In this document: piece by piece, positions 7,143-15,129 of the stretch
Numbering within the stretch: the stretch's first letter is position 1
Layout: each line of letters begins with the position of its first letter
DNA from: Leucobacter sp. PH1c
GTDB lineage: Bacteria; Actinomycetota; Actinomycetes; Actinomycetales; Microbacteriaceae
Direction of reading: 5' to 3'
Assembly (NCBI RefSeq): GCF_000633415.1
Contig: NZ_AYMV01000021.1
Coordinates: 1-64,000 of the forward strand
DNA: 64,000 nucleotides
Position numbers and translations under genes: made by a program
The notes under the pieces: generated by a model
Told to the model about the DNA's origin: nothing
Seen by the model: only the letters and a program-made list of their open reading frames with translations
Databases searched by the model: none

Positions 7143-7513
7143 CCGAGCCGACGGATCGGACTCTGGCCGCGGACATTGAAGCGGCCGTGCGAGAGGTGCC
7201 GGGCGTCGCCTCGGTCTTCCGGGCAGGCGGACGGATCTCCCAGGCGGTTGACGCCGGTGCCCAGCTCCTCGGAGTCCAGCAGGAGGATGGCTCGCTCATC
7301 CGCTGGGAGCACAGCCCGAGCGAGGGCTCGCGTGTCGAGGTCGCGATCGGCGTGCAGAACGCGCCGGGCGCCGCTGACACCAGTGATCGAGTGCACGCAG
7401 CCATCGCCGAGCTGTGCGCTGATCGCGGGTATCCCTCGGTGAAGCTCCACCTCACCGTCGTGCACATCGACGAAGGCCCTCCGGCGCCTGAGCGGAGCGA
7501 TCGCTCGTCCTGA
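7139..7513 (+). CDS. Small Asp23-operon protein of unknown function
   Basis: A 124-aa soluble protein and the last gene of the stress operon, starting by ATGA overlap with the previous gene. It begins with DIEAAVREVPGVASVFRAGG and contains strand-rich segments (SRVEVAIGVQNAPG, SVKLHLTVVHID), again recalling a divergent Asp23-like fold. The C-terminus is polar and poorly ordered (EGPPAPERSDRSS). The final codons run into a short tandem repeat, so the natural end may have been extended by duplication. Confidence 0.65.
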   Translation: MTEPTDRTLAADIEAAVREVPGVASVFRAGGRISQAVDAGAQLLGVQQEDGSLIRWEHSPSEGSRVEVAIGVQNAPGAADTSDRVHAAIAELCADRGYPSVKLHLTVVHIDEGPPAPERSDRSS

Positions 7514-7536
7514 GAGGAGCGAACGCTCGTCCTGAG
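7494..7536 (+). repeat. 21-bp tandem direct repeat at the stress operon 3' end
   Basis: GGAGCGATCGCTCGTCCTGAG plus a near-identical copy (one mismatch) occupy 7494-7514 and 7516-7536, spanning the stop codon of the last stress-operon gene. From 7537 to about 7600, degenerate GGTGCGYCGCGGTC units follow. Confidence 0.65.
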
Positions 7537-7645
7537 GTGCGCTCGGTGCGCCGCGGGCGGTGCGCCGCGGTCGGCGCGTCGCGGTCGGTGCGTCGCGGTC
7601 ACGTGTTCATTCGGCGGAATGGACTCCAGTGCAGACGGTGCGGCT

Positions 7646-7718
7646 GTGGGAACTCCTGCGAGAGACGAATCGTCCGTGACCCCTTGCGCGTTGAGGACGT
7701 GGGCGCAGGAGTCCCCAC
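7646..7718 (+). other. Nested inverted repeat, possible structured RNA
   Basis: The 15-nt arms 7646-7660 and 7704-7718 (GTGGGAACTCCTGCG against CGCAGGAGTCCCCAC) match at 14 of 15 positions. Inside them, CGTCC (7671-7675) pairs with GGACG (7695-7699). The surrounding stretch 7537-7860 has no convincing gene. A small RNA, a UTR structure or a decayed mobile-element end are all possible. Confidence 0.4.
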
Positions 7719-7822
7719 CTGTGCCAGAGACCTCAATTGGGCCGTCCAGCGTCAGTGTGTGAGATATGGGCGGGTGGCGCTCGCGGCAGCGCGTGACACC
7801 ACTGCGGGCTGACTGCTCGGCG

Positions 7823-7845
7823 AGGTCGACGATGATCGTCGACCT
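7823..7845. other. 23-bp near-perfect palindrome
   Basis: The arms AGGTCGACGAT and ATCGTCGACCT are perfect around a single central G. There is no adjacent T-run on either strand, so a protein-binding dyad fits at least as well as a terminator. It lies 16 bp from the tRNA terminator. Confidence 0.5.
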
Positions 7846-7860
7846 GAGCACCTGAGGGTA

Positions 7861-7896
7861 AAGAAAAAGGCTCCCACCGCCGAAGCGATGGAAGCC
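7861..7896 (-). terminator. Intrinsic terminator of tRNA-Arg
   Basis: On the minus strand GGCTTCCATCGC and GCGGTGGGAGCC form a long stem with a TTCG-type loop (7869-7896), followed by a T-rich tract (complement of 7861-7868). It begins 11 nt after the mature tRNA 3' end. Confidence 0.8.
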
Positions 7897-7906
7897 AGTG
7901 TTGCAG

Positions 7907-7979
7907 TGCCCCCGGAGGGATTCGAACCCCCGACCTACGGTACCGGAAACCGGCGCTCTATCCCCTGAGCTACGGAGGC
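7907..7979 (-). tRNA. tRNA-Arg (anticodon CCG)
   Basis: A 73-nt cloverleaf on the minus strand. The acceptor stem GCCTCCG pairs with CGGGGGC (one G-U), the D stem is GCTC/GAGC, the anticodon loop TTCCGGT carries CCG, and the T arm is GGGGG-TTCGAAT-CCCTC. CCA is not encoded. It reads the CGG codon, which is frequent in this GC-rich DNA. It lies back to back with argS, whose start is 97 bp away, so aminoacyl-tRNA synthetase and a substrate tRNA share one divergent promoter region. Confidence 0.93.
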
Positions 7980-8062
7980 GAGCATGTGCAACCCCACCAG
8001 CCTAGCGCACAACGCGGCGCCCGCGCGCACGCGCCGCGACCGGGGCGTGCCGCGCTCGGGAC

Positions 8063-8068
8063 TAGAAT
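8063..8068 (+). promoter_or_regulatory. Leaderless -10 of argS
   Basis: TAGAAT lies 8 nt before the argS GTG and there is no Shine-Dalgarno between them, the arrangement expected for a leaderless actinobacterial mRNA. Confidence 0.6.
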
Positions 8069-8076
8069 GAGTCCTT

Positions 8077-9747
8077 GTGACGCCACAAGAACTCTCCTCC
8101 GCCCTTGCCCGCATCGTGACCGACCTCGTGGGGGCCCGCGGCCTCGACCTCGTGGTCACCGATTCCGATACGCAGGTGGAGCGACCCAAGAACCGTGACC
8201 ACGGGGATTGGGCCTCGAACGTGGCCATGAAGTTCGCGAAGCGCCTCGGGACGAACCCGCGCGAGTTCGCCCAGGAGGTAGCCACGGCCGCGGAGTCGAT
8301 CGACGGCGTGGCGAAGGCCGAGGTCGCCGGTCCCGGCTTCATCAACCTCACCCTCGACGCCGCGAGCGCGGGCGAGACGGCCCGTCGTGTCGTCGAGCAG
8401 GGCGAGAACTACGGCCGCAGCGACGTGCTCGCCGGTCAGCGGATCAACCTCGAGTTCGTGTCGGCCAACCCGACGGGCCCGCTCCACATGGGGCACACGC
8501 GCTGGGCGGCGCTCGGCGATTCGACGGCGCGCGTGCTGCGTGCGGCCGGCGCCGAGGTGACGAACGAGTACTACATCAACGACGCCGGCGCGCAGATGAA
8601 CAAGTTCGGCCGATCGGTGCTCGCCGCCGCACTCGGTGAGGACGCGCCCGAGGACGCGTACCCGGGGGAGTACATCCAGTCGCTCGGCGCCCGCGTGCGC
8701 GAGCAGATCCCGGGTCTCGCCGAGCTCGCCGCAAGCGACCGTGACGCGGCGCTCGAGCAGGCGCAGGAGCTCGCCTACCAGCTGCAGCTCGCGGAGATCA
8801 AGGACTCGCTGGAGCGCTTCAATGTGCACTTCGACGTGTTCTTCTCGGAGCGCACGCTCCACGCCGACGGCGAGGACGGCGAGCCCAGCCGGATCGCCGC
8901 CGCGATCGATCGCCTCCGCGAGCAGGGGCACGTCTACGAGGAAGACGATGCGATCTGGGTGCGCACCACCGCATTCGGCGACGACAAGGACCGTGTCTTC
9001 ACGCGCGGCAACGGCGTCTACACCTACTTCGCCGCCGATGCTGCGTACTACCTCGACAAGATGGATCGCGGTTTCACCGAGAAGATCTACCTGCTCGGCG
9101 CCGACCACCACGGCTACATCGGTCGCCTCACCGCGATCGCCGGCGCCGCGGGCGACGACATCGAGACGAGCATCACGGTGCTCATCGGTCAGCTCGTCAA
9201 CCTGAACGGCGCGCGCCTGTCGAAGCGCGCGGGCAACATCATCGAGCTCGACGATCTGCTCGAGTGGCTGGGCACGGATGCGCTCCGCTACTGGCTCGCA
9301 CGCTACCCGGCGGACTCGCCGCTCGCGCTCGACGGCGAGAAGCTCCGCAGCCGCTCGAACGACAACCCGGTCTTCTACGTGCAGTACGCGCACGCGCGCA
9401 CCTGCGCCGTCGATCGGAACGCCGCGGCTGCCGGGCTGGATCGCAGCGCGTTCGCCCCCGAGCTGCTCACGCACGAGACGGAGACGGAACTGCTCGGCAA
9501 GCTGCAGCAGTACCCCGGCATCGTCGCGGGCGCCGCGGAGCTCCGCGAGCCGCACCGCATCGCGCGCTTCCTCGAGGAGTTCGCCGCAGCGTTCCACCGC
9601 TGGTACGACAACTGCCGCGTGCTGCCCATGGGGGACGAGCCGATCACCGATCTGCACCGCACCCGCCTGTGGCTGAACGATGCCGCGGGTCAGGTGCTCC
9701 GCAACGGCCTCGACCTCATCGGCGTGAGCGCGCCCGAGCGCCTCTAG
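8077..9747 (+). CDS. argS: Arginyl-tRNA synthetase
   Basis: A 556-aa class I synthetase that charges tRNA-Arg in the cytoplasm. The ATP-binding HIGH motif appears as HMGH (about residues 137-140) in the context SANPTGPLHMGH. The KMSKS loop appears as ARLSKRAGN (about 379-387), a usual ArgRS variation. The N-terminal additional domain and the C-terminal DALR-type anticodon-binding domain (ARTCAVDRNAA to the end) are both present, and the length is normal. The GTG start at 8077 follows a TAGAAT box by 8 nt, pointing to a leaderless transcript. In many actinobacteria argS is followed directly by lysA; here five other genes intervene. Confidence 0.96.
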   Translation: MTPQELSSALARIVTDLVGARGLDLVVTDSDTQVERPKNRDHGDWASNVAMKFAKRLGTNPREFAQEVATAAESIDGVAKAEVAGPGFINLTLDAASAGETARRVVEQGENYGRSDVLAGQRINLEFVSANPTGPLHMGHTRWAALGDSTARVLRAAGAEVTNEYYINDAGAQMNKFGRSVLAAALGEDAPEDAYPGEYIQSLGARVREQIPGLAELAASDRDAALEQAQELAYQLQLAEIKDSLERFNVHFDVFFSERTLHADGEDGEPSRIAAAIDRLREQGHVYEEDDAIWVRTTAFGDDKDRVFTRGNGVYTYFAADAAYYLDKMDRGFTEKIYLLGADHHGYIGRLTAIAGAAGDDIETSITVLIGQLVNLNGARLSKRAGNIIELDDLLEWLGTDALRYWLARYPADSPLALDGEKLRSRSNDNPVFYVQYAHARTCAVDRNAAAAGLDRSAFAPELLTHETETELLGKLQQYPGIVAGAAELREPHRIARFLEEFAAAFHRWYDNCRVLPMGDEPITDLHRTRLWLNDAAGQVLRNGLDLIGVSAPERL

Positions 9748-9796
9748 CCGGGAATCGCTAGGCTCGGACCATACATCGATCCGAGGGGGCACGCGC

Positions 9797-10558
9797 ATGG
9801 CGAAGGGCACGTCCAGCTGGTGGAAGAAGCTGTTGGGCGTGCTCATCGCGCTCGCAGTGCTCGCGGGGGCCGCTGAGTTCGGCTTCCGCATGTTCCTCCC
9901 GGGGCTGATCGAGGGCGCGGTGCGCTCACAGCTGGGGCTCTCGGGGGATCACCCTGTCGACGTGGAGCTCGGGGGATCCGCGCTGCTCCATGCCGTGCAG
10001 GGCGGCGTCGGCGACGTGACGGTCTCCGTCCCGGCGGCGCCGCTCACCGACGGGATCGTGGCCGACGCTGAAGTGCACGCGGGCCTCGTGCCCTTCAACC
10101 CGCTCACGGGGGAGATCCGCGACGGATCGCTGCGCTTCACGGTGCCGCAGGACCAGATCGGGCCGGTCGTGTCCCTGCTCACGAAGGGTGTGGCGACCAC
10201 GGGCGAGGTGCGCGACGGCGATCTGCTGGTCGGGCGCTCGATCCCGTTCCTCGGGCAGGAGATCCCGCTCACCATCGCGCTCGGCGTGGGTGTTGCCAAC
10301 GGCGACGTGGTGCTCACCCCGAAGCAGGTGAGCGCGGCGGGCCTTGACCTCACGTCCGAGCAGATCGCGCAGGCGACGGGAACGCTGCTGGATCCGGTGC
10401 TGCGTCCTGAGCCGATCTGCGTGCGGGATCAGCTGCCCGCCGGGGTCACGCTGACCGGGGTGGAGTTCTCGAGCACGGGATCGATTACGGTGTCGGCGGA
10501 CCTGGCGCCGACGGCGGTGTCGGATCCGAAGCTCCGCGCCAAGGGCGTCTGCGGCTAG
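9797..10558 (+). CDS. DUF2993 (LmeA-like) phospholipid-binding protein
   Basis: A 253-aa protein with a basic N-terminus (KGTSSWWKK), one signal-anchor helix (LLGVLIALAVLAGAAEFGF), and a long extracytoplasmic strand-rich domain. The pattern VDVELGGSALLHAVQGGVGDVTVSV and the repeated short strands are typical of DUF2993 proteins. Mycobacterial LmeA of this family is a periplasmic phosphoinositide-binding protein needed for lipomannan maturation. The specific ligand here is inferred only from the family. GAGGGGG precedes the ATG. It is followed by two copies of the dispersed palindrome. Confidence 0.75.
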   Translation: MAKGTSSWWKKLLGVLIALAVLAGAAEFGFRMFLPGLIEGAVRSQLGLSGDHPVDVELGGSALLHAVQGGVGDVTVSVPAAPLTDGIVADAEVHAGLVPFNPLTGEIRDGSLRFTVPQDQIGPVVSLLTKGVATTGEVRDGDLLVGRSIPFLGQEIPLTIALGVGVANGDVVLTPKQVSAAGLDLTSEQIAQATGTLLDPVLRPEPICVRDQLPAGVTLTGVEFSSTGSITVSADLAPTAVSDPKLRAKGVCG

Positions 10559-10640
10559 CGGACTCGCGTCGGCATAGCTCCCGGGGTGCCCGCGCTCGCC
10601 GCGCCCCGAGACTCTCGGCGCCCCCAATTTCTCGGCGCCA

Positions 10641-10726
10641 CCAATTTCTCGGAGAAATCCGAGATCTCGGAGTTTTGGGTGGGGGAGGCTCCGAGCGATC
10701 TGATTTCTCCGAGAAATCGGAGGGTG
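10641..10726. repeat. Dispersed palindromic element, copy A1
   Basis: The outer arms ATTTCTCGGAGAAATC and GATTTCTCCGAGAAAT are perfectly complementary, and each arm is itself nearly palindromic. Inside lie the perfect palindrome CCGAGATCTCGG and a CTCGGAG/CTCCGAG pair around a G-rich loop (TTTTGGGTGGGGGAGG). The unit sits between convergent genes (LmeA-like and pucR). The gene-free stretch 10559-10912 holds this copy, copy A2 and an extra half-arm (AATTTCTCGGCG) at 10626-10637. Confidence 0.85.
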
Positions 10727-10766
10727 GCTCGCGCGCCACGTCCCTCCCACGCGATCCGCACACGCC

Positions 10767-10850
10767 CAATTTCTCGGAGAAATCCGAGATCTCGGAGTTT
10801 TGGGCGGGGGAGGCTCCGAGCGATCTGATTTCTCCGAGATATCGGAGGGT
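10767..10850. repeat. Dispersed palindromic element, copy A2
   Basis: A near-exact tandem copy of A1 at a period of 125 bp. Over the shared 80-odd bases I count two substitutions (GGGT to GGGC in the loop; GAAATC to GATATC in the right arm). The 40-bp spacer does not repeat fully, though ATCCGCAC follows both copies. The duplication therefore looks recent. Confidence 0.85.
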
Positions 10851-10912
10851 GGAGCGGGCAATCCGCACCCCGCGCGCAAGCCGCCCACCGCGCGCAGCCC
10901 GGCGACCCCTCC

Positions 10913-12349
10913 CTACGCGCCCGCGGCGCGCAGCGCCAGCCAGGCCGCTGCGCGATCGTCGGCGCGGTCGAGGAAGAGCCCGGTCAGCTCCTCGATCCGC
11001 CGGATCCGGGAGACGAGCGTCTGCCGGTGGATCCCGAGCCGTTCGGCGCTCGCCCGATGCGCGCCGAGCTCCGCGAGGAACACGCGCAGCGTCTCGGTGA
11101 GCTCGCCGTGCGCGCCCGCGCCGTCGCGGAGCGGATCCAGCACGCTCGCAATCTCCCGCCCGGCGAGCTGGTCGAGTGCGGAGAACACGAGCCCCACGGT
11201 GGGGAGCGCGCCGAACTCCACGGTCGGCACCGCGTCCTCGAATGCGGCGTCGAGCGCCTGCTTGGCCTGCACCGCGCTGCGCGCGAGCGCGTCCACGGGG
11301 GCCGGTGAGCCGACGCCCAGGTGGAGGCGGCTGCCCGCCACGGGGGAGAAGCCCTGCACGCGGGCGAGAATCTCGGGCGTCAGTTCGGGGCGCATGAAGC
11401 CGCGCACGCGGCCGTGCCCCGCGGCGAAGACGTGCTCGGCGCCGAGCTCGTCGAACCAGCGGCGCAGCAGCCGCTCGGCGTCGATCGTGCGCGTCTTGGC
11501 GCCCAGTTCGAACGCGGTGAGCGTCGAATCGTGCACGCCCCAGCGGTGCAGCAAGCGGGGCGCCTCGGGGCCGCCAGCGAGCAGGATGTCGAGCAGTGCT
11601 CCGCGGCCGAGGTGCTCGGTGAGCGAGGGGTCGTGCGTGCGGAGGAGGAGGTCGAAGAGCGCGGCGGCGAGCGAGGCGAGGTCGCGCGCGTGGCTCGTGC
11701 GGCTCGAGCGCGTGGCCACGACGAGGCGGCCCGCGAGATCCCGGTCCGATCCGACCTGGTGCAACTGCAGACCGTGGTGGCGCACGCGCACGGGGCGTCC
11801 GGTCGCGACCGCGATCGCGTCAGAGACGTGCAGTCGGCCGGCCCCGGCGCTCGCGATGAGCTGGCCCTGCGGGTCGAGGAGCACCGCCCAGCCATCGATG
11901 CGGTGCGCGAGCTCGGCGATCACCGCGGTGATGCCGCCGCGTCGCGCGACCTGGGTGAGCACGTTCATCCCCGCGGTGACCAGGCGGTCCGCCGCGGCCC
12001 GATCTTCCGCGATGATCGTGGTGAGTGTGGAATGGAGTGCCACGTCCGCGAGCTCGGTGCCGAGGATCGCGGTCATCCCGTGGCGGGCGAGCGCCGCCGC
12101 GAGTTCGGGATCGCTGCTCGGGGTCACGTACACCGCGCCGAGCAGCGCCTCGCGGGCGGCCCCACCGGCGTCGAGTCGCGCGACAAGATCCTGATCAGGC
12201 CCGGTTATGAGCGTGGCGTAGTTCGGGTTCCCCACGACCACGTACGCGTGCAGCGCGGTCACGCCATCGACGGGTGTGCGCTCATCGAGACGCTGTGGGA
12301 CGCAGTGTCCGCCGACCGCGCGAACCACGGCGGAGAGATCGAGTGCCAT
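10913..12349 (-). CDS. PucR family transcriptional regulator
   Basis: A 478-aa regulator of the PucR/CdaR type. It has an N-terminal ligand-sensing part (about residues 1-290), a GGDEF-like region, and a C-terminal PucR helix-turn-helix: VFLAELGAHRASAERLGIHRQTLVSRIRRIEELTG (about 425-460). Members activate catabolic genes in response to purines, amines or other nitrogen compounds. It is divergent from the alcohol dehydrogenase/permease genes across 163 bp, making that operon its likely target. TACACT lies 6 nt before the ATG, so the mRNA is probably leaderless. The inducer is unknown. Confidence 0.85.
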   Translation of the reverse strand: MALDLSAVVRAVGGHCVPQRLDERTPVDGVTALHAYVVVGNPNYATLITGPDQDLVARLDAGGAAREALLGAVYVTPSSDPELAAALARHGMTAILGTELADVALHSTLTTIIAEDRAAADRLVTAGMNVLTQVARRGGITAVIAELAHRIDGWAVLLDPQGQLIASAGAGRLHVSDAIAVATGRPVRVRHHGLQLHQVGSDRDLAGRLVVATRSSRTSHARDLASLAAALFDLLLRTHDPSLTEHLGRGALLDILLAGGPEAPRLLHRWGVHDSTLTAFELGAKTRTIDAERLLRRWFDELGAEHVFAAGHGRVRGFMRPELTPEILARVQGFSPVAGSRLHLGVGSPAPVDALARSAVQAKQALDAAFEDAVPTVEFGALPTVGLVFSALDQLAGREIASVLDPLRDGAGAHGELTETLRVFLAELGAHRASAERLGIHRQTLVSRIRRIEELTGLFLDRADDRAAAWLALRAAGA

Positions 12350-12355
12350 GCCGGG

Positions 12356-12361
12356 AGTGTA
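12356..12361 (-). promoter_or_regulatory. Leaderless -10 of the pucR-type gene
   Basis: On the minus strand TACACT precedes the start codon by 6 nt (CCCGGC) with no ribosome site between them. Confidence 0.5.
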
Positions 12362-12512
12362 CCAAGTGACGATCCATGATCCCGAGATTCGACAGTTGGC
12401 TCAGTGACAGTGCGGTGCGCCGGTCCGTACGATCGCCTGAGTCGTCCTCGCGGGGCGCCGCACCCCGGTCGCCCGCGAGCCGCATGAAACGAACAACGAA
12501 GGAGTTTTCCTG

Positions 12513-13610
12513 ATGAAGGCTGTGGTGTTCCGCGATCCGGAGACCCGCGTCGAGGTCGTCGACGTCGACCTCTCTGCCCCGAAGGCGGGGGAGGTGCGCG
12601 TCAAGATCGCCGCCGCCGGCGTCTGCCACTCGGACCTGCACGTGAAGCGCGGGGAGTGGGACGCTCCCGCCCCCATGGTGATGGGCCATGAGGGCTCGGG
12701 CGTCGTCGTCGAGCTCGGCGAGGGCGTCACGTCGCTCGCCGTCGGCGATCACGTCGTGCTGAGCTGGGTGCCGCCGTGCGGTGAGTGCCGGTACTGCCTG
12801 CAGGGCCACGAGGCGCGCTGCCAGAAGGTCGCGACCGTCGTCGCGCCGCAGGGCGTGCTCTTCGACGGCACCTCGCGCCTGAGCAACGGCGAGGAGCCGC
12901 TGCACCACTACCTCGGCGTCTCGTCGTTCGCCGAGGAGGCGATCGTCCCCGCGTCGGGCGCCATCAAGGTCCGCGATGACGCGCCCCTCGACGTCATCGC
13001 CGTCGTCGGCTGTGCAGTCGCCACGGGCGTGGGCGCCGTGCTCAACACGGCCGCCGTCGAGCCTGGAGCCACCGTCGCGGTGATCGGCTGCGGCGGCGTC
13101 GGCCTCAACGTCGTGCAGGGCGCCAAGCTCGCCGGCGCGGAGCGGATCATCGCGATCGACGTCGTCCCCGAGAAGACCACCATGGCGCTCCAGTTCGGCG
13201 CGACCGACCGGATCGACGCCTCCGAGCGCGACGCGGTCGAGCAGCTCTTCGAGCTCATGCCCGACGGCGTGGACTACGTCTTCGACGCGATCGGCCGCAC
13301 CTCCACGACGGAGCAGGCGATCCAGATGCTCGGCCTCGGCGGCGCAGCCGTGATCGTCGGCCTGCCCCCGACGGGCGCGAAGGCCTCGTTCGAGCCGCTC
13401 GTGCTCGCGGAGGCGGATCAGCGCATCCTCGGCTCGAACTACGGTTCGGTGCGCCCCTCGATCGACATCCCCGCGCTCGTCGACCGCTACATGGACGGCC
13501 AGCTGAAGCTCGATCCGCTGATCTCGGGGCGCCGCTCGCTCGACGACGCGGCCGAAGCCCTCGACGACCTCGAAGCCGGCGGCGTTCTGCGCACGCTGCT
13601 CATTCCGTAA
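12513..13610 (+). CDS. Zinc-dependent alcohol dehydrogenase
   Basis: A 365-aa medium-chain dehydrogenase. Catalytic zinc ligands are visible at C38, H59 (GHE) and a cysteine in AVVGCAVATG (about 171). The structural zinc site is C89, C92, C95 and C103. The NAD(P) fold motif is GCGGVG. Length and ligands are complete, so it should interconvert an alcohol and aldehyde. GAAGGAG lies about 9 nt before the ATG. The 5' leader contains a CTCGCGGG/CCCGCGAG stem (12447-12479). Its permease neighbour and divergent PucR regulator suggest catabolism of an amino alcohol or amine-derived substrate; the identity is not determined. Confidence 0.88.
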   Translation: MKAVVFRDPETRVEVVDVDLSAPKAGEVRVKIAAAGVCHSDLHVKRGEWDAPAPMVMGHEGSGVVVELGEGVTSLAVGDHVVLSWVPPCGECRYCLQGHEARCQKVATVVAPQGVLFDGTSRLSNGEEPLHHYLGVSSFAEEAIVPASGAIKVRDDAPLDVIAVVGCAVATGVGAVLNTAAVEPGATVAVIGCGGVGLNVVQGAKLAGAERIIAIDVVPEKTTMALQFGATDRIDASERDAVEQLFELMPDGVDYVFDAIGRTSTTEQAIQMLGLGGAAVIVGLPPTGAKASFEPLVLAEADQRILGSNYGSVRPSIDIPALVDRYMDGQLKLDPLISGRRSLDDAAEALDDLEAGGVLRTLLIP

Positions 13611-13629
13611 GACACTCACAGGAGAGAAC

Positions 13630-15057
13630 ATGTCTCAAGTTACCGACCGCAAGGTCGACGCCGGACTCCGCGAAGGAGTGATGTCCGGCCCCGAGCTCGC
13701 CGCTCAGGCGATCGCGAGCATCGCGCCCAGCGCGGTTATCGCCTTCACCGCCGCCTCGATCTTCCTCGGGGCGGGCAACGGCACGATGTTCGCGTTCGTG
13801 CTCGCCACGATCGTGATCCTCTGCGTGGGCTACATCGTCTCGATGTTCGCCCGCCGTCACGCCTCCGCCGGCTCGCTCTACACCTACGTATCGAAGGGCC
13901 TCGGCCCCACGGGCGCATTCGCCGCCGGCGTCGCGCTGCTCATCGGGTCCTGGGGCATCGCCGCGGGCTCCCTCGGCGGCGCCGTCGCCTACATGTCCGA
14001 CCTGCTGCAGATCTTCGGAATCTCGGAGGCCGGCAGTACGGGGTGGCTCATCGGCCTCGCGATCGTGATCGGCGGCCTGGCCACCTTCTTCACGATCCGC
14101 GGGATCCGGATCTCGGCGCGCGTCTCGCTCGTCCTCGAGCTCCTGTCGGTGTTCATCATTCTCGTGCTGCTCATCACGGCGCTCATCTGGCTCGGGCCCG
14201 ACGCGTGGGATCCCGCCCAGTTCTCGTTCGAGGGTGTGCCCTTCCAGGGCGTCGCCGCGGGCATGGTGCTCGGTATCCTCGGCTTCGTCGGCTTCTCCTC
14301 GGCCGACGCGCTCGGCCGTGAGGCGCGCAACCCGCACACCGCGATCCCGCGCGCCATTATGTGGAGCGCCGTCACGGTCGGCGTGCTCTACGTCTTCGCC
14401 GCCTACACGCAGATCGCCGTGCTCGGCGACGACCTCGGCAAGGTCGCGAGCCCGCTCCAGGCGATCAACGACCGGATCGGGATGCCCGGCTGGTTCGCGC
14501 CCGTGCTCGTCTTCGGCGTGGCCGCGTCGTTCTTCGCCGTGGTCGTGGCCCCGCTCAACGTGGTCGGCCGCATCCTCTACGTGATGGGCAAGGAGGGCGT
14601 GGTGCCCGAGCGCTTCGGCCGCACCCACGAGACCCACCTCACCCCGCACCGCGTGCTGCTCATCGCGGGCCCCGCGGCGATCGTGCTCGACGTGATCCTG
14701 CTCCTCATGGGGACGGCGCCGATGGACATCACCGTCTGGGTGGACACCTACGGTACCTATGGCTACATGGTGGCCTACGCGCTCGTGGCGATCGCCGGTG
14801 TCGTATACACGACCCGCGAGGGCATGAAGAACGGCATGATCTGGTTGTGCGCGGTCGTGGCCGTCGTGGCAATGGCGTACGTGTTCTTCGCGAACGTCTA
14901 CCCCGTGCCCGTGTTCCCGATCAACGTGATCCCGTACCTCTTCGCAGCGACCATGCTGCTCGCGTTCCTCCGCTTCTGGTGGCTGAAGGCGAACCGTCCC
15001 GAGGTGCTCGCCCGGGTGGGCAACACGCACACCGAGATGATGGAGGGCGTGGGCTAA
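13630..15057 (+). CDS. APC family amino acid/amine permease
   Basis: A 475-aa integral membrane transporter with about 12 hydrophobic segments. Near the N-terminus it shows the APC-type SIAPSAVIAFTAASIFLGAG, then GSLYTYVSKGLGP in the first third and FSSADALGREARNPHTAIPRAI mid-protein. It lies 19 bp after the dehydrogenase stop with its own AGGAGAG site, so the two form one transcript. Import of the compound metabolised by the dehydrogenase is the simplest reading. The substrate cannot be told from sequence. A long GC-rich hairpin follows the stop. Confidence 0.85.
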   Translation: MSQVTDRKVDAGLREGVMSGPELAAQAIASIAPSAVIAFTAASIFLGAGNGTMFAFVLATIVILCVGYIVSMFARRHASAGSLYTYVSKGLGPTGAFAAGVALLIGSWGIAAGSLGGAVAYMSDLLQIFGISEAGSTGWLIGLAIVIGGLATFFTIRGIRISARVSLVLELLSVFIILVLLITALIWLGPDAWDPAQFSFEGVPFQGVAAGMVLGILGFVGFSSADALGREARNPHTAIPRAIMWSAVTVGVLYVFAAYTQIAVLGDDLGKVASPLQAINDRIGMPGWFAPVLVFGVAASFFAVVVAPLNVVGRILYVMGKEGVVPERFGRTHETHLTPHRVLLIAGPAAIVLDVILLLMGTAPMDITVWVDTYGTYGYMVAYALVAIAGVVYTTREGMKNGMIWLCAVVAVVAMAYVFFANVYPVPVFPINVIPYLFAATMLLAFLRFWWLKANRPEVLARVGNTHTEMMEGVG

Positions 15058-15070
15058 GCGGCCCGGCCTG

Positions 15071-15114
15071 CTCTCGCCCGCGGGTGCGCCGTGCGGTGCA
15101 CCCACGGGCGAGAG
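15071..15114 (+). terminator. GC-rich hairpin after the APC permease
   Basis: The 17-nt arms 15071-15087 and 15098-15114 (CTCTCGCCCGCGGGTGC against GCACCCACGGGCGAGAG) pair with one mismatch around a 10-nt loop, 13 nt after the stop. There is no U-tract. Confidence 0.6.
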
Positions 15115-15129
15115 GCCTCCGAAACAGGC

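Noticed and set aside
7537..7812. 91-codon open frame in the gene-free stretch before tRNA-Arg
   Set aside because: Arg/Cys-rich product made from degenerate tandem repeats and a hairpin, with no ribosome site and no recognisable fold.
8062..9891. 609-codon open frame antisense to argS (similar long antisense frames at 36799-38685 and 34161-35882)
   Set aside because: In GC-rich coding DNA the antisense frame rarely meets stops. The products are compositionally biased (Arg/Val/Asp-rich) and lie wholly over clear housekeeping genes.
10641..10850. Possible CRISPR array
   Set aside because: Only two units with an internal palindrome, long arms and an unlike spacer size; no cas genes. Other copies are single and dispersed.
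10559..10912. Insertion sequence remnant around the palindromes
   Set aside because: No transposase fragment, no target-site duplication and no terminal repeats of a known IS could be seen. Treated as a non-autonomous repeat instead.
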